NCBI GenBank assembly: GCA_947258905.1
Contig: CAMYKF010000572.1
Coordinates: 1 to 11,323, forward strand
DNA: 11,323 bases
Direction: 5' to 3'
Source: an uncultured Pirellulaceae bacterium
GTDB lineage: Bacteria > Planctomycetota > Planctomycetia > Pirellulales > Pirellulaceae
Numbering within the stretch: position 1 is the first letter of the stretch; every line of letters begins with the position of its first letter. Made by a program: the position numbers and the translations under genes. Shown here one piece after another: positions 7,953 to 11,323 of the stretch. The notes beneath the pieces are model-generated. The model was not told the DNA's origin, did no database searches, and saw only the letters and a list, made by a program, of their open reading frames with translations.

Positions 7953-9104
7953 CTACGGAGAGAACACCGGCAGGAAATTCAGCGGCATTTGCAGAATGAT
8001 GCAGGCCATCGCCGCACCGAATTCGGGTCCGGCCATCGATGAGGGCCACGAACCGTCGGCCGATTGCCGCGTTACCAGTTCGTCGCGAATGGCCGGGTAC
8101 CAGCGGTTCCAGTAATCGCCGCCGGCGTGCCACATGGCCTGTACGGCATAGTAATGGGCGTAGAAGTAGTGTCCGCCCGAACCGGCACCGCCGGGAATAT
8201 GTTGCATCAAATGATCCAGGCCCTTCTTGACCTGGTCGCTGTCGTAGATGCCGGCACTGTACAGCGACGTGACGCCAGCAGCGGTCATGGCGAAGGTCGA
8301 ATGGCCGCCACGCAGCTGATAACGAAAGCTGCCATTGTCGTTCTGACTTTTCTTGACGTAGTCAATGCACTTTTCGCGAGTTTCGTCGGGAACGTGAATC
8401 CCGGCGTCGCGCGCGGCACGCAGTCCCATGATCTGGCAAACCGTGATCGACAGGTCGGCCGTCTGGTCGGGAGTGGGCTGATATCGCCAGCCGCCGCGTT
8501 CATTCTGCGAGTTGATCGTTAACGCCACGGCGCGACGAAGCTTGTCGCCAATCTCCGCTTTGCGGGTCATGCCATAGGCCTCGGCCAGAAACAGCATGGC
8601 AAAGCCGTGACCGTACATGTTTTCGTTGGCGGCGTTGTCGCGACGGGCGATATAGCCGGTGTCCCGCACCTGCGAGAGCACAAATTCCACGCAGCGTTCG
8701 ACTTCGCCGCCATATTTGCCTTCGGCCGGTGCACTGCCTCCACACATCATGGCCAGACCCCCCAGCGAACCGACGGCCACACCGCAGGGATAACCGCTGG
8801 TACCAAACGTGCCGCGATTGGTTCCGGATTTTACTTGCCGACGGGCCAGGAATGACAGGCCGCGATCGATGGCTCGCTGAGTGCGTTCATCCACCAGTTC
8901 GGCCGGGGATTTTTCGCCGCTGGACTCGTCGGTATCCTCAACTTCCTGACCAGGCAGCCGTGTCGCCAGCAATCCACCGGCCAGCAACGCAGAAGTACTG
9001 CCAATGAAACGGCGGCGATTCAGACGGGATGTCTGCGATGGGTGTTCGTGAACCGGCATGGGTCGTGTGGTCCGGGTGAAGGAAGCAACATGAGTCGCAG
9101 TCAT
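7953..9104 (-). CDS. Tat-exported prenyltransferase/squalene-oxidase-repeat protein
   Basis: The 383-residue product begins with a twin-arginine signal (NRRRFIG then a hydrophobic SALLAGGLLATRLPG), so it is exported folded to the periplasm. The rest is an alpha/alpha-toroid of squalene-cyclase-like repeats, seen as GTFGTSGYPCG, GGWRYQPTPDQTADLS, NGSFRYQLRGGHST and DGSWPSSMAGPEFG, each followed by a helix rich in A and L. The DXDD acid motif of class II terpene cyclases is not present, so a hopene-cyclase activity is unlikely; such proteins are frequent in Planctomycetota and uncharacterised. The start is uncertain: ATG 9059 would give 368 residues with the RR motif at 15-17. The candidate promoter at 9116-9145 would leave only about 5 bases of leader for the 9104 start but about 50 for 9059. 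The gene is convergent with the ABC exporter. Confidence 0.9.
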   Translation of the reverse strand: MTATHVASFTRTTRPMPVHEHPSQTSRLNRRRFIGSTSALLAGGLLATRLPGQEVEDTDESSGEKSPAELVDERTQRAIDRGLSFLARRQVKSGTNRGTFGTSGYPCGVAVGSLGGLAMMCGGSAPAEGKYGGEVERCVEFVLSQVRDTGYIARRDNAANENMYGHGFAMLFLAEAYGMTRKAEIGDKLRRAVALTINSQNERGGWRYQPTPDQTADLSITVCQIMGLRAARDAGIHVPDETREKCIDYVKKSQNDNGSFRYQLRGGHSTFAMTAAGVTSLYSAGIYDSDQVKKGLDHLMQHIPGGAGSGGHYFYAHYYAVQAMWHAGGDYWNRWYPAIRDELVTRQSADGSWPSSMAGPEFGAAMACIILQMPLNFLPVFSP

Positions 9105-9115
9105 GAGACGCTTCT

Positions 9116-9145
9116 AAAATAGTCGACGTTCGGCAGGGGCGTCAA
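9116..9145 (-). promoter_or_regulatory. Candidate promoter for the squalene-repeat gene
   Basis: On the minus strand TTGACG (9145-9140) is separated by 18 bases from TATTTT (9121-9116), five and four matches to the -35 and -10 consensus. Transcription would start near 9109. That is nearly leaderless for the ATG at 9104 and favours the internal ATG at 9059. Confidence 0.4.
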
Positions 9146-9200
9146 AATCAGTTCGCCGGTTTTGGCCATTTTTCGTCTTAAAGCCAACAGTTTCGGACGA

Positions 9201-9230
9201 TTGACTGCCTTGTTTGTCGCCCGATACACT
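9201..9230 (+). promoter_or_regulatory. Candidate promoter for the transketolase gene
   Basis: TTGACT (9201-9206) and TACACT (9225-9230) are separated by 18 bases and match five and four positions of the sigma-70 consensus. A transcript from about 9237 would have a leader of about 45 bases. It does not overlap the opposing candidate promoter at 9116-9145. Confidence 0.35.
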
Positions 9231-9270
9231 TCACACGAGTTCAAACCGGATGTCACGTAATACATGTCAC

Positions 9271-9274
9271 AGGA
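9271..9274 (+). promoter_or_regulatory. Shine-Dalgarno site of the transketolase gene
   Basis: AGGA lies 7 bases before the ATG at 9282. This favours that start over the in-frame ATG at 9264, which has no such site and would add only MSQDDS. An in-frame stop at 9258 rules out any start further upstream. Confidence 0.55.
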
Positions 9275-9281
9275 CGATTCC

Positions 9282-11323
9282 ATGCCCGTTTCTTCGACCA
9301 GTATCGACCAGTTGTCGATCAACACGATTCGCACGCTTTCCATGGACGCAGTGCAGGCGGCCAACAGCGGACACCCGGGGACGCCCATGGCACTGGCCCC
9401 GGCCGCCTGGTGTCTGTGGCAAAACGCTTTGCGATTCGATCCGACCCACCCGAACTGGGCGGCTCGCGACCGGTTTGTATTAAGTTGTGGTCACGCATCG
9501 ATGCTGTTGTACTCGACGCTGTATCTAAGTGGCGTGCGAGCTGTCGATGAGCACGGCCAGCCCGTTGACCGCCCGGCCATCTCACTGGACGACATCCGTA
9601 ATTTTCGGCAGCTGCACAGTCCCTGCGCCGGCCACCCCGAATTTGGCGAAGCCGCCGGCATTGAAACCACCACCGGTCCGCTCGGCCAGGGTGTAGGCAA
9701 TTCAGTCGGCATGGCCATCGCCGGCAAGTGGTTTGGGCAGCGCTACAACCGGCCGGGATTCGATCTGTTCGGGTTCGACGTGTACGCCCTGTGCAGTGAC
9801 GGCGACCTGATGGAAGGCGTCGGGCGCGAAGCCGCTTCGCTGGCCGGGCACCTGGGTCTGTCCAACCTGTGCTGGATCTACGATGACAACAAAATCACCA
9901 TCGAGGGCTCGACGGATCTGAGTTTCACCGAGGATGTTGACACGCATTTTGAGTCCCTCGGCTGGAACGTGGCCCGCGTCGATGACGCCAACGACGTGGA
10001 TGCGATTCAGGCGGCACTGGAGGTGTTTAACCAGTCGGAAGACCGACCCACGCTGATTATTCTGCAATCGATCATCGGTTACGGAGCGCCGAACAAGCAA
10101 AACACGGCTGCGGCTCACGGTGCTCCCCTGGGTGACGAGGAGATCCGGCAAGCCAAACAGTTCTATGGCTGGCCCGAGGACGAGAAATTCGTGGTACCTG
10201 ATGATGTGCTGCAGCATTTCGCCGATGGCATCGGGCGCCGAGGCCGCGAACTGTTCGACAACTGGAATGCACAATGGGAACAGTATCAGTCGCAGTTTCC
10301 CGATCAGGCTCGACAACTGCGAACGATCTGGTCGGGCGGTTTGCCTGAGGGTTGGGATCGCGATATTCCGCAGTTTTCTGCCGACGACAAGCCGCTGGCG
10401 ACGCGATCTTCGTCGGGCAAGGTGCTTAATGCGATAGCCAAACACGTGCCGTGGCTGATGGGCGGCTCGGCCGATTTGGGCGGATCAAACAAATCCGAAC
10501 TGGATGGTGAATCAGACTTTGAGATCGGCAACCATGGCGGACGCAACATGCACTTTGGCGTTCGCGAACATGCCATGGCCGCAATCTGCAACGGCATGGC
10601 GCTTTCAGGCATACGCAGCTACGCGGCCACGTTTTTCGTGTTCACCGATTACATGCGGCCGTCGATGCGCTTAAGCAGTCTGATGCGGCAAAACGTGCTG
10701 TACATTCTGACTCACGATTCCATTGGCTTGGGCGAAGATGGACCGACCCACCAGCCGGTCGAACATCTGGCGGCCTGCCGCGCCATTCCCGGGCTGTATG
10801 TGATCCGGCCAGCCGATGCCAACGAAGTGGCGTTTGCCTACCGATTGGCATTGCAACTGGATCGTCGGCCAGCGGCACTGATTCTGTCTCGACAGAATTT
10901 GCCTACGCTCGATCGCAGCGTTTGTGCACCGGCCGAGGGAGTCATGCGCGGCGGCTACACGGTGCTGGATTGCGATGGCACTCCCCAAGTGATTCTCATC
11001 GGGACCGGCAGCGAACTGGCCCTTTGTATGGATGCGGCCGGTCAACTCACCGACGCAGGCATTGCGACCCGCGTGGTCAGCCTGCCCTGCTTTAAGGTGT
11101 TTGATGAGCAGGATGCAGCATATCGCGAAAGCGTTTTGCCTGCCGCCGTCACCGCCCGAGTTGGCGTGGAAGCCGGTATCCGCCAGGGCTGGGACAGCTA
11201 CCTGGGCCTGACCGGCGCGTTTGTCGGTCTGGATTCGTTTGGAGCTTCAGCACCCTGCGAGGAATTGTACCGGCACTTTGGTATCACGGTGGACCATATT
11301 GTGCGTGAAGCCAAAGACCAAGT
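9282..11323 (+). CDS. tkt: Transketolase (C-terminal end beyond window)
   Basis: Transketolase moves two-carbon units between sugar phosphates with thiamine diphosphate in the non-oxidative pentose phosphate pathway. The frame is open for 680 codons to the window edge; family members have about 660-700 residues, so only a few are missing. The pyrophosphate-binding domain shows SGHPG with H31, the cofactor/metal motif GDLMEG with D173 and D175, and DDNKITIEG with N203. The pyrimidine-binding domain has FGVREHAM with the probable catalytic glutamate E429 and LGEDGPTHQPVEHLA. SRQNLP and the C-terminal domain (GTGSELALC, GVEAGIRQGW) follow. The cytoplasmic enzyme stands alone here, divergent from the Tat-exported protein gene. 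No frameshift or missing key residue is seen. Confidence 0.97.
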   Translation, partial: MPVSSTSIDQLSINTIRTLSMDAVQAANSGHPGTPMALAPAAWCLWQNALRFDPTHPNWAARDRFVLSCGHASMLLYSTLYLSGVRAVDEHGQPVDRPAISLDDIRNFRQLHSPCAGHPEFGEAAGIETTTGPLGQGVGNSVGMAIAGKWFGQRYNRPGFDLFGFDVYALCSDGDLMEGVGREAASLAGHLGLSNLCWIYDDNKITIEGSTDLSFTEDVDTHFESLGWNVARVDDANDVDAIQAALEVFNQSEDRPTLIILQSIIGYGAPNKQNTAAAHGAPLGDEEIRQAKQFYGWPEDEKFVVPDDVLQHFADGIGRRGRELFDNWNAQWEQYQSQFPDQARQLRTIWSGGLPEGWDRDIPQFSADDKPLATRSSSGKVLNAIAKHVPWLMGGSADLGGSNKSELDGESDFEIGNHGGRNMHFGVREHAMAAICNGMALSGIRSYAATFFVFTDYMRPSMRLSSLMRQNVLYILTHDSIGLGEDGPTHQPVEHLAACRAIPGLYVIRPADANEVAFAYRLALQLDRRPAALILSRQNLPTLDRSVCAPAEGVMRGGYTVLDCDGTPQVILIGTGSELALCMDAAGQLTDAGIATRVVSLPCFKVFDEQDAAYRESVLPAAVTARVGVEAGIRQGWDSYLGLTGAFVGLDSFGASAPCEELYRHFGITVDHIVREAKDQ

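Noticed and set aside
9101..9388. Minus-strand frame of 95 codons ending in an ATGA overlap with the Tat protein gene
   Set aside because: The overlap looks operon-like, but the frame is antisense to the conserved transketolase N-terminus, crosses both candidate promoters and has no recognisable product.
9702..10445. Open frame of 247 codons on the minus strand within the transketolase gene
   Set aside because: It is antisense to a conserved enzyme with no frame break, and the product resembles nothing.

Overview
The window looks like chromosomal DNA from a Planctomycetota bacterium, probably near the Pirellulales. This is inferred from four things: a Tat-exported squalene-oxidase-repeat protein of a type common in that phylum, weak or absent Shine-Dalgarno sites before most genes, neighbours with unrelated functions, and intergenic spacers filled with short palindromes and heptamer arrays. 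GC content is moderately high. I see no phage, transposase, CRISPR, tRNA or rRNA.

Layout. Positions 1-1261 hold a minus-strand partial gene for a large Pro/Glu/Gln-rich probable lipoprotein with a five-copy PVEAA repeat; its C-terminus lies outside the window. A 460-base divergent spacer follows, with three consecutive inverted repeats and one weak promoter candidate. Then comes a long plus-strand run: panB (pantothenate and CoA synthesis), a DUF255 thioredoxin-fold protein, a RidA-family protein overlapping a DinB-fold protein by 8 bases, and a two-gene ABC-2 exporter (ATPase and permease overlapping by 4 bases). A convergent minus-strand gene encodes the Tat-signal squalene-oxidase-repeat protein. 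It is divergent from a transketolase gene that runs off the right edge; each of these two has a plausible sigma-70-type promoter in the 177-base space between them.

How the genes fit together. panB and transketolase are core metabolism. RidA and DinB are probably co-translated and suggest a small stress or detoxification unit, but their substrates cannot be read from the sequence. The ABC pair is a self-contained exporter of unknown substrate. The lipoprotein and the squalene-repeat protein are the two envelope or periplasmic proteins here, both functionally uncharacterised.

I did not find a convincing undescribed multi-gene system. The most interesting material is non-coding and low-complexity: the inverted heptamer/octamer array between panB and the DUF255 gene, the hairpin cluster upstream of panB, the inverted repeat before the RidA gene, and the edge lipoprotein with its repeated YxxxWRxG motif.
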